DNA from: JANMJD01 sp963828405
GTDB lineage: Bacteria; Actinomycetota; Acidimicrobiia; Acidimicrobiales; Ilumatobacteraceae
NCBI GenBank assembly: GCA_963828405.1
Contig: CAWHEG010000031.1
Location: 2,418,001-2,482,000 of the forward strand
Length of the DNA stretch: 64,000 bases
Direction of reading: 5' to 3'
In this document: in pieces, positions 49,290 through 58,217 of the stretch
Layout of the letters: each line of letters starts with the position of its first letter
How positions within the stretch are numbered: position 1 is the stretch's first letter
The notes under the pieces: model-generated
Database searches by the model: none
What the model was told of the DNA's origin: nothing
What the model saw: only the letters and a program-made list of their open reading frames with translations
Made by a program: the position numbers and the translations under genes

Positions 49290-50914
49290 TGGCCGACATC
49301 GTCATGCCCCAGCTCGGAGAAACGGTCACCGAGGGAACCATCACCAAGTGGTTCAAGAAGGTCGGTGACACCGTTCAGGCGGACGAGGCGCTCTTCGAGG
49401 TCTCGACCGACAAGGTCGACACCGAGGTGCCGTCGCCCGTCGCCGGGACGGTGACCGAGATCCGCGCCAACGAGGGCGATGTGGTCGCCGTCGGCCAGGT
49501 CATCGGCGTCGTCGGCGACGCCGGCGGCCCGCCGCCCGCCCCCGAGGCGCCCGCCCCCGAGGCTCCGGCTCCGGCCCCCGAGGCTCCGGCCCCCGAGGCT
49601 CCGGCTCCGGCCCCCGAGGCGCCCGCCCCCGAGGCTCCGGCTCCGGCCCCCGAGGCTCCGGCGCCCGCCCCAGTCGCTTCCCCGCCGCCGACGTCGGCGA
49701 TGACCGCTCCGACGGCGGCCCCGGTCGATTCCGCCCCGGCTGAACCGGTGGCGGCGCCGTCGGCGATGGCACCGATGGCCGCGGCCGAGCCGTCGTCGAT
49801 CTCCGACAACCGGCTGCTCTCGCCCGTCGTCCGCCGACTGGTGGTCGACTACGCGATCGACCCGGCGAACCTGACCGGTACCGGACCCGGTGGCCGGATC
49901 ACCCGCGAGGACGTGCTCGACTTCGTCGACCGCCGGTCGGCGGCGGAGGCGCCCCCCGCCGCGGCCGGGTTGGTGTCGGGCGGCGCGTCGGCGTCCGGCA
50001 CCCCGTCCGCCCCCGTTCCGGTCGAGGCCGCGATCGTTGTCGGCCCGGTCGAGCCGGCTGCGGCCGGACCCGTTCCGGTCGAGCCCGCTGCGGCCGTGGC
50101 CGTTCCGACTCCTTCCGCTCTCGCCCCGATGGCACCGATCACCCCACCGGCCGCTGCCGGTGGGGTGTCGTCCGCCGCGGCGGGGCCGGCGTCGTCCGCC
50201 GCTGGCGGTGGCGTCGTCAAGTTGTCCAAGATCCGCTCGCTCACCGGTGAGCACATGGTCATGTCCAAGCGCGTCGCCCCGCACGCCTTCAGCGTCGTCG
50301 AGGTCGATTACGCCAACGTCGACACGGCCCGCGGCGCCGTCAAGGGCGCGTGGCGGGCCGCCGAGGGCTTCGGCCTGACGTACCTGCCCTTCATCTGCCG
50401 GGCCGTCGTCGATGCGATCGCCGCCTTCCCGCACATGAACGCCAGCGTGGGCTCCGGCGAGTTGCACATCCACGGGTTCGTCGACCTCGGGATCGCCGTC
50501 GACCTCGACTTCCAGGGACTGCTGGTGCCGGTCGTCCGGGCCGCCGAGACCAAGCGGCTGCGGGCCATCGCCCGGGAGATCAACAGCCTGGCCGGGCGGG
50601 CCCGGACCCGCAAGCTCTCGCCCGACGAGATCCAGGGTGGCACGTTCACCATCACCAACAACGGCTCGGCCGGCTCGGTGCTGACGTTGCCGATCATCAA
50701 CCAGCCACAGGTGGCAATCCTCTCGACCGACGCCATCGTGCGCAAGCCGGTCGTCGTCGGCACACCCGACGGCGGTGAGGCGATCGCCATCCACCCGGTC
50801 GGGAACCTGGCGATGAGCTGGGATCACCGGGCCTTCGACGGCGCCTACGCGGCGGGCTTCCTGGTCCGGATCAAGGAGATCCTCGAACAGCGGGATTGGG
50901 CGACGGAGCTGTGA
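49289..50914 (+). CDS. sucB: 2-oxo acid dehydrogenase E2 (dihydrolipoamide acyltransferase)
   Basis: 541 aa. One N-terminal lipoyl domain with lipoylation lysine in S-T-D-K-V-D-T-E, a long Ala/Pro/Glu linker (residues about 80-165), an E3-binding domain (L-S-P-V-V-R-R-L..I-T-R-E-D-V-L), a second flexible linker, and the catalytic domain ending in S-W-D-H-R-A-F-D-G (catalytic His and Asp). The neighbourhood with lpdA and lipB-lipA matches the actinobacterial dlaT/sucB locus. Whether the acyl group is succinyl, acetyl or branched-chain cannot be decided from sequence. The stop overlaps the lipB-lipA GTG (GTGA). Confidence 0.93.
   Translation: MADIVMPQLGETVTEGTITKWFKKVGDTVQADEALFEVSTDKVDTEVPSPVAGTVTEIRANEGDVVAVGQVIGVVGDAGGPPPAPEAPAPEAPAPAPEAPAPEAPAPAPEAPAPEAPAPAPEAPAPAPVASPPPTSAMTAPTAAPVDSAPAEPVAAPSAMAPMAAAEPSSISDNRLLSPVVRRLVVDYAIDPANLTGTGPGGRITREDVLDFVDRRSAAEAPPAAAGLVSGGASASGTPSAPVPVEAAIVVGPVEPAAAGPVPVEPAAAVAVPTPSALAPMAPITPPAAAGGVSSAAAGPASSAAGGGVVKLSKIRSLTGEHMVMSKRVAPHAFSVVEVDYANVDTARGAVKGAWRAAEGFGLTYLPFICRAVVDAIAAFPHMNASVGSGELHIHGFVDLGIAVDLDFQGLLVPVVRAAETKRLRAIAREINSLAGRARTRKLSPDEIQGGTFTITNNGSAGSVLTLPIINQPQVAILSTDAIVRKPVVVGTPDGGEAIAIHPVGNLAMSWDHRAFDGAYAAGFLVRIKEILEQRDWATEL
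49541..49675 (+). repeat. coding tandem repeat (Ala-Pro-Glu linker)
   Basis: Repeats of a GCTCCGGCCCCCGAG-like unit encode E-A-P-A-P-A-P about nine times. The unit makes the swinging arm between the lipoyl and binding domains and is prone to copy-number change. Confidence 0.8.
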
Positions 50915-52617
50915 ACGACACGGTGCCCGACGGACTGCACATCCGCTGGTTGGGCACCGTTGCGTACCGCGAGGCCCTCGACCTGCAGGACGGGCTGTTC
51001 GCCCACGGCTCCTCCAGCCACCTCCTGCTGCTCGAGCACCCCCATGTGTTCACCTATGGGGCACGTGCCGACCTCGATCTCAACCTGCTCGTCGACCCGG
51101 CGACGGTGGGGGCCGAACTCGTCGCGGTGAACCGGGGCGGCGACATCACGTACCACGGTCCCGGGCAGCTCGTCGGCTACCCGATCCTCGCGCTCGACGG
51201 CTCGACCGGGCCGAAGCACCACGTCTGCGCCGTCGAGCAGTTGGTCATCGACAGCCTGAACGAGCTGGGCCTGGCCGATGTGGGACGGTTGGCGAACTAC
51301 CCGGGCGTGTGGGTCGGACCCGGCGGGCCCGATCCGCGCAAGATCTGCGCCATCGGGGTGCGTGTCGGCCATGGCCGCACGATGCACGGGTTCGCCCTCA
51401 ACGTGTCGACCGATCTGCGCTTCCTGCGGGAGTGCATCGTGCCCTGCGGGATCGGCGACAAGCCCGTCACGTCGCTGGCCGCCGAGGGCATCGAGGTGAC
51501 GATGGCCGAGGTGGTCGAGGTCGTGGCCGGGCTGGCCGCCGAGCGCTGGGGGAGCGGCGGGGCCGAACGCCAGGACGTCGCCTGGAAGCACCGCCCCGAG
51601 GACCTCTCGCGCTTCTCCCGCGGCGACGGCCCGGGGGCCGTGGTCCGCTCGGGGCCGGACCACCACGCGGCGATCCAGCCCGTCCGGCTGCTCGGACGTC
51701 TCGCCCAGGCGGGTGTCGGGGCGGGCATGCCGCTCGCCGAGCGCAAGCCGGCGTGGCTCCGCCCACGCGTGACCCACGGTGCCGAGGTGCTCGAGCTGCG
51801 CCGGACGGTCCGCGAGCTCGGTCTGGTGACCGTGTGCGAGGAAGCCGGTTGCCCGAACCTGTCGGAGTGCTGGTCCGACGGAACGGCGACGCTGATGATC
51901 CTCGGCGAGCGCTGCACGCGGGCCTGCGGGTTCTGCCTGGTCGACACGCGACTGCCGCTCGCGCCCGATCCCGGCGAACCGGCACGGGTCGCCGAAGCCG
52001 TGGCCCGCATGGGCCTCGCCCACGCCGTCGTCACCATGGTGGCCCGCGACGATCTGGCCGACTCGGGGGCCGGCGCCGTCGTGGCGACGATCGAGGCGAT
52101 CCGCACGAGGATGCCCGACACCGTCGTCGAGGTGCTCGTGTCCGACCTCCGCGGCGATGCCGCGGCCGTCGACGCCGTGGCGGCGGCCAGGCCCGACGTG
52201 TTCAACCACAACCTCGAGACGGTCGCCCGCCTGCAACGCGCCGTACGCCCGTCCGCCGGGTACGCCCGCAGCCTCGGCGTGCTGGCCAGGGCGAGGGCGG
52301 CTGGGCTGAGGACCAAGAGCGGCCTGATCGTCGGTATGGGCGAGACCGACGACGAGGTGGTCGGCGCACTGGCCGACCTGGCCGGCATCGGCACCGACAT
52401 CGTCACCATCGGGCAGTACCTGCGACCGACGAGCCATCACCTGCCCGTCGCCCGGTGGGTGGAGCCCGCAACGTTCGGGGAGTACCGCCGGGTCGGTGAG
52501 GCGCTCGGCATCCGCCACGTCGAGGCAAGCCCGCTCACCCGCTCGAGCTACCACGCCCGCGAAGCGGCGTCGGGCGTGCGGACGGCCACCCCCGTCGCGC
52601 TCTCCAGCCGCTCGTGA
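50911..52617 (+). CDS. lipB-lipA: fused lipoyl(octanoyl) transferase - lipoyl synthase (LipB-LipA)
   Basis: 568 aa with both enzymes complete. LipB part (about 1-225): R-G-G-D-I-T-Y-H-G-P-G-Q-L-V-G-Y, Lys in R-K-I-C-A-I-G-V-R-V, catalytic Cys in C-G-I-G-D-K-P-V-T-S-L. LipA part (about 275-568): auxiliary cluster C-E-E-A-G-C-P-N-L-S-E-C, radical-SAM C-T-R-A-C-G-F-C, and the terminal R-S-S-Y. LipB moves octanoate from ACP to E2 lysines and LipA inserts the two sulfurs. These are normally separate adjacent genes, so the fusion would couple both steps on one chain. Tight overlap with the E2 gene puts modifier and substrate on one transcript. Confidence 0.96.
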   Translation: MNDTVPDGLHIRWLGTVAYREALDLQDGLFAHGSSSHLLLLEHPHVFTYGARADLDLNLLVDPATVGAELVAVNRGGDITYHGPGQLVGYPILALDGSTGPKHHVCAVEQLVIDSLNELGLADVGRLANYPGVWVGPGGPDPRKICAIGVRVGHGRTMHGFALNVSTDLRFLRECIVPCGIGDKPVTSLAAEGIEVTMAEVVEVVAGLAAERWGSGGAERQDVAWKHRPEDLSRFSRGDGPGAVVRSGPDHHAAIQPVRLLGRLAQAGVGAGMPLAERKPAWLRPRVTHGAEVLELRRTVRELGLVTVCEEAGCPNLSECWSDGTATLMILGERCTRACGFCLVDTRLPLAPDPGEPARVAEAVARMGLAHAVVTMVARDDLADSGAGAVVATIEAIRTRMPDTVVEVLVSDLRGDAAAVDAVAAARPDVFNHNLETVARLQRAVRPSAGYARSLGVLARARAAGLRTKSGLIVGMGETDDEVVGALADLAGIGTDIVTIGQYLRPTSHHLPVARWVEPATFGEYRRVGEALGIRHVEASPLTRSSYHAREAASGVRTATPVALSSRS

Positions 52618-53783
52618 CGACGCAGGCCGGGCCCGGCGAGGGTCGGCGGGGGCCGCGTACCTCGTTGGTCATCGGCGGGACCCTGGGCGCCGTCGCCCTC
52701 GCCGCCGGCGCCGTCCTCGCCGTCGACCGGTGGGTGCTGGCATCGGGCGACGATGCGGCGACCGCTCCGTCGACCACGGTGGACGCCGGCATCGACGTCG
52801 AGCCGGTGGTCGGCTCGTCGGCCACCAAGGTCATCGACCGGACCACCGCCGCCGGCATCCAGGTACGGGTCCACCTGAGCGACGACCCGACGATCATGGG
52901 CTTCCCCCAGGGTGGCGGCGCGTCGCCGGCCTGGTGCACGGTCACCTCGCTGGCGATGGTCAGCGCGGTCAGTTCCGAGGCGGTCGCCCAATCCCAGATG
53001 CCGATCACCCGGGAGCCGGCGCCCAGGGGTTCGGTATCGCAGTTCTGGGGCGGCCAGCTCGAGGGCTCCCCACTGTTCGGCGTGCTCCTCCAGGTGCCCG
53101 CCGACGTGACCCGCGTGCGCGCCACGCTCGCCGGTGGCGGCGCCGACGAGATGGAACCGGTGGACGGCCTGGCCGCGTTGGCGATGACCGCACCTGCCGC
53201 GGCCGAAGGGGCCAACCCGTTCGACATGCCCTCGGTCAACGCCTCGGTCGACCTGGTGCGCTCCGACGGCTCGAGCACCCGCGTGACCCGCGATGCCTTG
53301 ACCATGGGCCCGCCCGTGTGGTCCGATCCGACGTGCACCCAGGCGAACTTCGGCGACGGTGGGCCACCGCCATCACCGGAGCCGCCTCCGCTCCCGCCGG
53401 TCAGCGGTCTCGAACCGGCCGATCCCGATGCCGCAGTCTCCGCGATCCAGGCGGCGATGGGCGACGTCTACGCCCCCGGAGTGGAGGCCGACGCCCGGCG
53501 CGTCGAGCTGATCGACGACCCTGGCGGTGTGCAGTTCGCCGTCGACCACGTGCGGGAGTTCGGCGGCACGGAGCGGCTCGACGACATGAGACTCGAGTTC
53601 GGCGAACTCGTCTTCCTCTCGGACGTCGAGGCGTCGTTCCTGTACACCCTGACGATCGGCGATCAGGGCGAGATCTACAGCTTCGAGTACGGGCGGGCGA
53701 GGCTGCTCGGGGGCGGCTGGAAGATCACCCGGGCCACGTACTGCCAGGACATCGCCCATCTCGGCTGGAACTGCGGCCCGTAG
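52614..53783 (+). CDS. membrane-anchored hypothetical protein, 389 aa
   Basis: GTG overlaps the lipB-lipA stop (GTGA). Short basic head (G-R-R-G-P-R), one transmembrane helix (about 18-38), then two external domains separated by a proline-rich linker (G-G-P-P-P-S-P-E-P-P). The first has a single Cys pair (W-C-T and C-T-Q), the last ends with C-Q-D..W-N-C-G-P. Not recognised. The position after lipoate genes may be transcriptional convenience only. Confidence 0.65.
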   Translation: MTTQAGPGEGRRGPRTSLVIGGTLGAVALAAGAVLAVDRWVLASGDDAATAPSTTVDAGIDVEPVVGSSATKVIDRTTAAGIQVRVHLSDDPTIMGFPQGGGASPAWCTVTSLAMVSAVSSEAVAQSQMPITREPAPRGSVSQFWGGQLEGSPLFGVLLQVPADVTRVRATLAGGGADEMEPVDGLAALAMTAPAAAEGANPFDMPSVNASVDLVRSDGSSTRVTRDALTMGPPVWSDPTCTQANFGDGGPPPSPEPPPLPPVSGLEPADPDAAVSAIQAAMGDVYAPGVEADARRVELIDDPGGVQFAVDHVREFGGTERLDDMRLEFGELVFLSDVEASFLYTLTIGDQGEIYSFEYGRARLLGGGWKITRATYCQDIAHLGWNCGP

Positions 53784-53879
53784 CGCAGCGCCCGGCGGCC
53801 GGCCGGGCGCCCGGTGGACGGGCCGCCCGGCGGTGACGGGGCATAACCTCGGGCGTCAAAGCGAGTTCGGGAGGCCGTC

Positions 53880-55589
53880 GTGCTGGATCTGAAGATCGTC
53901 GGGGGGACCATCGTCGACGGGTCCGGCCGGCCGGGGCGCCCCGGCGACATCGGCGTGGCCGGCGGCCGGGTCACGGCGATCGGCCGGGTCGACGGGCCGG
54001 CCCTGCGCACGGTGGACGCCACCGATCTGGTGGTCACGCCCGGGTTCGTCGACGTCCACACCCACTACGACGCCCAGGCCTTCTGGGACACCACGCTGTC
54101 GCCGTCCCCGCTCCACGGGGTGACTACGGTGATGGGCGGCAACTGCGGGTTCACCATCGCTCCGCTGACACCCGACGACGGCGACTACCTGATGCGGATG
54201 CTGGCCCACGTCGAGGGGATGCCGCTGGAGTCGCTGCAGCAGGGCGTCCCCTGGGACTGGCGCTCGACAGCGGAGTACCTCGACCGTCTCGACGGGACGC
54301 TGATGCCCAACGCCGGGTTCCTCGTCGGTCACTCGGCGATCCGGCGTGTGGTGATGAAGGAGGCGGCGACCGAGCGGCGGGCGACGCCCGACGAGATCGA
54401 GCAGATGAAGTCGTTGCTGCGCGCCGGGCTCGCCGCCGGCGGCATGGGGTTCTCCTCGACGTGGTCGACCTCGCACAACGACCACACGGGCACAGCGGTT
54501 CCGTCGCGGCACTCGAGCCGCGAGGAACTCGTCGCCCTGTGTGCGGTGACGGGCGAGTTCCCGGGCACCACCCTCGAGTTCATCCCCCAGGTCGGGCAGT
54601 TCTCGCCGGAGACCTTCGAGCTGATGGCCGAGATGAGCCGGGTCGCCAACCGACCGCTCAACTGGAACCTGCTGCAGGTCTACGCCCAGAACTGGGAGAT
54701 GGTGCAGCACCAGCTCACCGGCCACGACATCGCCGCCACGCGTGGTGGGTCGGTCTTCGCCCTGGTGCTCGCCGACTCGTTCCGGCTGCGGCTCAACCTG
54801 CTCACCGGGTTCGTCCTCGACATCCTGCCCGGCTGGGACCGGCTGATGGCCCTGCCCCGCGACGAGAAGCTCCGCCAACTCGCCGATCCGGCCATCCGAG
54901 CCGAGTGGGATCGGATGGCGCAGGCCGACGGACCGGTGAGGGCCATCGCCAACTGGGGCGGCTACCGGCTGCTCGAGACCTTCAGCGATGCCACCAGGCC
55001 GTTCGAGGGCCGGATCGTCGGCGATGTCGCCGCCGAGCTCGGCAAGACGGCCTGGCACACACTGGCCGACATCGTGATCGCCGACGACCTGCGCACGGTG
55101 ATCGCCAATCAGGACCGCGGACAGGACGATGCGTCGTGGTCGCGCCGGGTCGAGGCGTGGCGCGATCCGCGGGCGGTCATCGGCGCCTCGGACGCCGGGG
55201 CGCACCTCGACATGATCGACACCTTCTCCTTCGCTACGACGGTGCTCGGCCGGGCGGTGCGCGAGCGGGGGATGCTGCCCATCGAGGAGGCCGTGCAGCT
55301 GATCACCGATCGTCCGGCGCGACTCTACGGCCTGCGCGGGCGAGGCCGGATCGCCGAGGGCTTCCACGCCGATCTCGTCGTGCTCGATCCGACGACGATG
55401 GGTCCAGGCCCGGTGTTCACCAAGTTCGACCTCCCCGGCGGGGCCGGGCGTGTCTACGGCGAGGCCGAGGGGATCGAACGGGTCTTCGTCAACGGCGTCG
55501 AGTGCGTCAGCGGCGGCGAACTGCTCGACGCCCGCCCCGGCACCCTGATCCGCTCGAGCCGCGATACCGACACCGTGCTCGCCCGCTGA
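53880..55589 (+). CDS. amidohydrolase family protein (N-acyl-D-amino-acid deacylase-like)
   Basis: 569 aa. Metal motif V-D-V-H-T-H-Y-D near residue 60, G-N-C-G-F-T-I-A-P (typical of D-aminoacylases), the E-x-x-A-x-D-A-G-A-H-L late Asp, and a final beta-sandwich lobe (R-I-A-E-G-F-H-A-D-L-V-V-L-D). These define the urease-like amidohydrolase superfamily, N-acyl-D-amino-acid deacylase branch. Start GTG preceded by GGGAGG. The substrate is unverified; many relatives have unknown specificity. Confidence 0.9.
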   Translation: MLDLKIVGGTIVDGSGRPGRPGDIGVAGGRVTAIGRVDGPALRTVDATDLVVTPGFVDVHTHYDAQAFWDTTLSPSPLHGVTTVMGGNCGFTIAPLTPDDGDYLMRMLAHVEGMPLESLQQGVPWDWRSTAEYLDRLDGTLMPNAGFLVGHSAIRRVVMKEAATERRATPDEIEQMKSLLRAGLAAGGMGFSSTWSTSHNDHTGTAVPSRHSSREELVALCAVTGEFPGTTLEFIPQVGQFSPETFELMAEMSRVANRPLNWNLLQVYAQNWEMVQHQLTGHDIAATRGGSVFALVLADSFRLRLNLLTGFVLDILPGWDRLMALPRDEKLRQLADPAIRAEWDRMAQADGPVRAIANWGGYRLLETFSDATRPFEGRIVGDVAAELGKTAWHTLADIVIADDLRTVIANQDRGQDDASWSRRVEAWRDPRAVIGASDAGAHLDMIDTFSFATTVLGRAVRERGMLPIEEAVQLITDRPARLYGLRGRGRIAEGFHADLVVLDPTTMGPGPVFTKFDLPGGAGRVYGEAEGIERVFVNGVECVSGGELLDARPGTLIRSSRDTDTVLAR

Positions 55590-55619
55590 CGGTGCAGGCA
55601 GCGCCCGGTCCTCGGGCTG

Positions 55620-56267
55620 CTAGGGGCGCAGCAGATCTTCGGTGGCGACGCCCTGGAAGGCGGTCAGCTCGACGTGGACGTCGGCGGCGTCCCAGCGGGC
55701 CAGGCCGCCCGTCTGCAGGACGCAGTACTGCTCGGACCCCGACCCGACCGGTACCGAGACGCAGGTTGCCGGCAGTCCGGCGATCACCTCGGTGGTCGCC
55801 GTCGTCGGTCCGATCATGCGCGAGACGGCGAGACGCAGGCGGCGCGCCGGCACGCTGCGGTCGAAGCCCGACGTGAACCCGACGTCGCTGGTGCGGGCGT
55901 CGAGGAGGCCCGCCTCGCACGCGCCGGTGGCCACCGCGCACGTCTGGTCAACCCCGGTGGACAGGTAGCGGATCCCGCCGATCGTCACCGAGCGCCTGCT
56001 CACGGCGTCCTCGGTGACCGATGCCGCGGTGACCGTACCGGTGAGCACCAGGGTCAGCTCGTAGGTGGCCGTGAACGCGGCGGCGGCGCGGGGTTCGAGC
56101 AGTTCGAGCACGTCGTCGGCATTGGCGTCCCCGGTGGGCTGGCCCGTCTCGCCGCCGGGGGGAGGTTCGACCATCGTCGCTCGCTGCCCGGTGAAACAGG
56201 CGGTCATCAGGGACAACGCGGCGACGACGGCGGCCCGTTCGACGATCGACGACGGGCGGGGGGACAC
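55620..56267 (-). CDS. lipoprotein, 215 aa
   Basis: A GTG start gives a charged N-terminus, a hydrophobic helix and the lipobox L-M-T-A-C, so a lipidated envelope protein. The mature part shows the LppX/LprAFG-like pattern of many actinobacterial lipoproteins: F-T-A-T-Y-E-L-T-L-V-L near the start and four cysteines (C-A-V-A-T-G-A-C, C-V-S-V, Y-C-V-L). Membership in that lipid-transfer family is only a suggestion. Confidence 0.7.
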   Translation of the reverse strand: MSPRPSSIVERAAVVAALSLMTACFTGQRATMVEPPPGGETGQPTGDANADDVLELLEPRAAAAFTATYELTLVLTGTVTAASVTEDAVSRRSVTIGGIRYLSTGVDQTCAVATGACEAGLLDARTSDVGFTSGFDRSVPARRLRLAVSRMIGPTTATTEVIAGLPATCVSVPVGSGSEQYCVLQTGGLARWDAADVHVELTAFQGVATEDLLRP

Positions 56268-56343
56268 GGGCTCCGACTCTACGGCGTGGCGTTCCCGAAC
56301 CGGCCGTGGCCCAGGCACCCCGATCGGCCCTAGCCTCGCCTGC

Positions 56344-57222
56344 GTGATCCGCCTCGACGCCGCCACCGTGCTGCTGCAGTGGACCGTCGGCGGGATGCTG
56401 TTCTGCTGGTTCACCACCCGTCGGCGGGAGGTCGGGGTGGGATACGGCTGGACGCTGCGCCTGACGTTCCTCGCCCTCTGCGCCGGGAGCCTGGCCGCTG
56501 CCTCGCGCGCCGGCTGGGCGCCATGGCGCGACATCCCCGCCGGGCTCGCCGTGGCGGCGATCGGCTGGGCGTTGGCGGTGTCGGTGGCGCGGCGCCGGGC
56601 CGGGGTCAGCGGGCAGCGCGCCGAGCACGACCGCCGTTCGGAGCGGGTGGCGGCGATGACCGGCATCGAGCGCCCCGGATCGGGCGGTGGGGGGCCGGCG
56701 ACGACGCCCGACGTCGCCTCGGCCAAGGAGTTCCCCCCGCTCCTCGACCTCGTCCCGGTCGTCGTGGGGATGGTCGGCCTCATCGGAGCCGGCGCCCACG
56801 CCGGGGGGAACGAGGCGCTGGCCATCGCCCGCACGCTCGTCGGGGCGGTGTTCCTCGGTTCGGTGACCGACGCGATGCTCCTCGGCCACTGGTACCTCGT
56901 CCAGCCCGGGCTGCCACGCCGGCTGCTCAACGAGCTGGTCGCCGCCCTCGGCTGGATCTGGCCGGCCGAGGTGGCGTTGATGCTCGTCCCCACCGGGATG
57001 GTCACGGTGCTCCGCGGGGGGATCGACGACGGCTGGGGCGGCATGCTCGGCTGGTTCTGGGTGGCGTGCGCCGTCACCACGATCGTGCTCGTCTTCGTCA
57101 CCCGCGCGGCGCTCAAGGAGCGGGCCTACTCGGCCGTGATGGCGGCCACCGGGCTGCTGTACCTGGCGATCCTCACCGCGTTCGGCACCGATCTGGTGGC
57201 CCGGGCGGTGCTCGCCGGCTGA
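56344..57222 (+). CDS. multi-pass membrane protein, 292 aa
   Basis: At least seven hydrophobic segments are visible (about residues 8-24, 40-57, 65-80, 130-150, 160-178, 195-215, 230-250 and a final one). There is a cytoplasmic loop rich in Arg (R-R-R-A-G-V-S-G-Q-R-A-E-H-D-R-R) and conserved-looking G-H-W-Y-L-V-Q in the middle. No transporter motif is recognised. GTG start 77 bp from the divergent lipoprotein gene. Confidence 0.75.
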   Translation: MIRLDAATVLLQWTVGGMLFCWFTTRRREVGVGYGWTLRLTFLALCAGSLAAASRAGWAPWRDIPAGLAVAAIGWALAVSVARRRAGVSGQRAEHDRRSERVAAMTGIERPGSGGGGPATTPDVASAKEFPPLLDLVPVVVGMVGLIGAGAHAGGNEALAIARTLVGAVFLGSVTDAMLLGHWYLVQPGLPRRLLNELVAALGWIWPAEVALMLVPTGMVTVLRGGIDDGWGGMLGWFWVACAVTTIVLVFVTRAALKERAYSAVMAATGLLYLAILTAFGTDLVARAVLAG

Positions 57223-57275
57223 GGTTCGCGGCGCACACGATTCCCTTCGGCGCTCCGACGAGGCAGAATGGAGCC

Positions 57276-58217
57276 ATGCCGCGCCCGGTCTGGAACGGGA
57301 CCATCAGCTTCGGGCTGGTGGCCATCCCCGTCAAGCTCTATCACGCCGTCTCGAAGAAGAGTGTGGCGTTCAACCAGCTCGATCAGCGGACGATGAGCCG
57401 CATCAAGCTGAAGAAGGTGTCGGCCGACACCGGCGAGGAGGTGCCCGACTGCGAGATCGTCAAGGGGTACGAGGTGTCCAAGGGCCGTTACGTCGTGGTC
57501 GACCCCGACGAGCTCGAGCCGTTCATGGCGTCGGCGACCCATTCGATCGACCTGGAGGAGTTCGTCGATCTCAGCGAGATCGACCCGGTGTACTTCGACA
57601 GCCCGTACATCGTGGCGCCCGATAGGACCCCCAAGCCGTACGCCCTGCTCGCCCGGGCGATGGAGCAGTCGGGCAAGGTCGCCATCGGGCGCTTCGTGAT
57701 GCGCAACAAGCAGTACGTGGCGGCCATCAGAGCCGTCGATGGCCGTCTGATGCTCTCGACGATGGTCTTCGCCGAGGAGGTCGTCGATTCCGGCGCGATC
57801 GACGAGCTCCGAGCGCTCGACGGCATCGAGGTGACCGATCGCGAGTCACTGATGGCCGAGGCGCTCGTCGAGTCCCTCGCCGCCGCCTTCGACCCCGGCA
57901 AGTACCGCGACGAGTACCGCAGCCAGGTGCTCGAACTGATCGACCGCAAGGCCGCCGGGGAGGAGCTCGAGGCGCCGGTGGCCGCCAAGGCCGCCCCGCA
58001 GGTCGTCGATCTCATGGCCGCCCTCGAGGCCAGTGTGAAGGCGGCCAAGGAGGCCCGCTCGCGTCACCCGACCGGCGCCGAGGCCGTCCAGGCCTCCAAC
58101 AACGCGGCCGTCCAGGCCTCCAACAACGCGGCCGTCCAGTCCACCGACGAGGACGAGGCCGACAACGTCACGCCGCTGACCAAACCGGCGCGTTCGCGGG
58201 CTCGCAAGACCGCGTGA
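57276..58217 (+). CDS. ku: Ku protein (non-homologous end joining)
   Basis: 313 aa. N-terminal M-P-R-P-V-W-N-G-T-I-S-F-G-L-V-A-I-P-V and the K-G-Y-E-V and Y-I-V-A-P-D motifs are diagnostic of bacterial Ku, the homodimeric ring that loads on DNA ends and recruits LigD. The C-terminal tail after about residue 250 is low-complexity and basic, as in actinobacterial Ku. It contains two copies of an 8-residue A-V-Q-A-S-N-N-A repeat. The next gene, the LigD polymerase, overlaps its stop (GTGA). Confidence 0.97.
   Translation: MPRPVWNGTISFGLVAIPVKLYHAVSKKSVAFNQLDQRTMSRIKLKKVSADTGEEVPDCEIVKGYEVSKGRYVVVDPDELEPFMASATHSIDLEEFVDLSEIDPVYFDSPYIVAPDRTPKPYALLARAMEQSGKVAIGRFVMRNKQYVAAIRAVDGRLMLSTMVFAEEVVDSGAIDELRALDGIEVTDRESLMAEALVESLAAAFDPGKYRDEYRSQVLELIDRKAAGEELEAPVAAKAAPQVVDLMAALEASVKAAKEARSRHPTGAEAVQASNNAAVQASNNAAVQSTDEDEADNVTPLTKPARSRARKTA
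58083..58130 (+). repeat. 24-bp tandem repeat in the Ku tail
   Basis: Two identical 24-bp units (58083-58106, 58107-58130) and part of a third encode A-V-Q-A-S-N-N-A. In-frame and tolerated by a disordered region; a recent duplication, since both copies are identical. Confidence 0.85.

Noticed and set aside
49541..49675. A CRISPR-like repeat array
   Set aside because: Repeats are contiguous, in frame and encode the Ala/Pro/Glu linker of E2. There are no spacers, and no array is seen elsewhere in the window.
52618..53836. A second plus-strand frame, about 400 codons, over the 389-aa gene
   Set aside because: Arg-rich shadow. The coupled GTG gene has a membrane helix and cysteine pattern.
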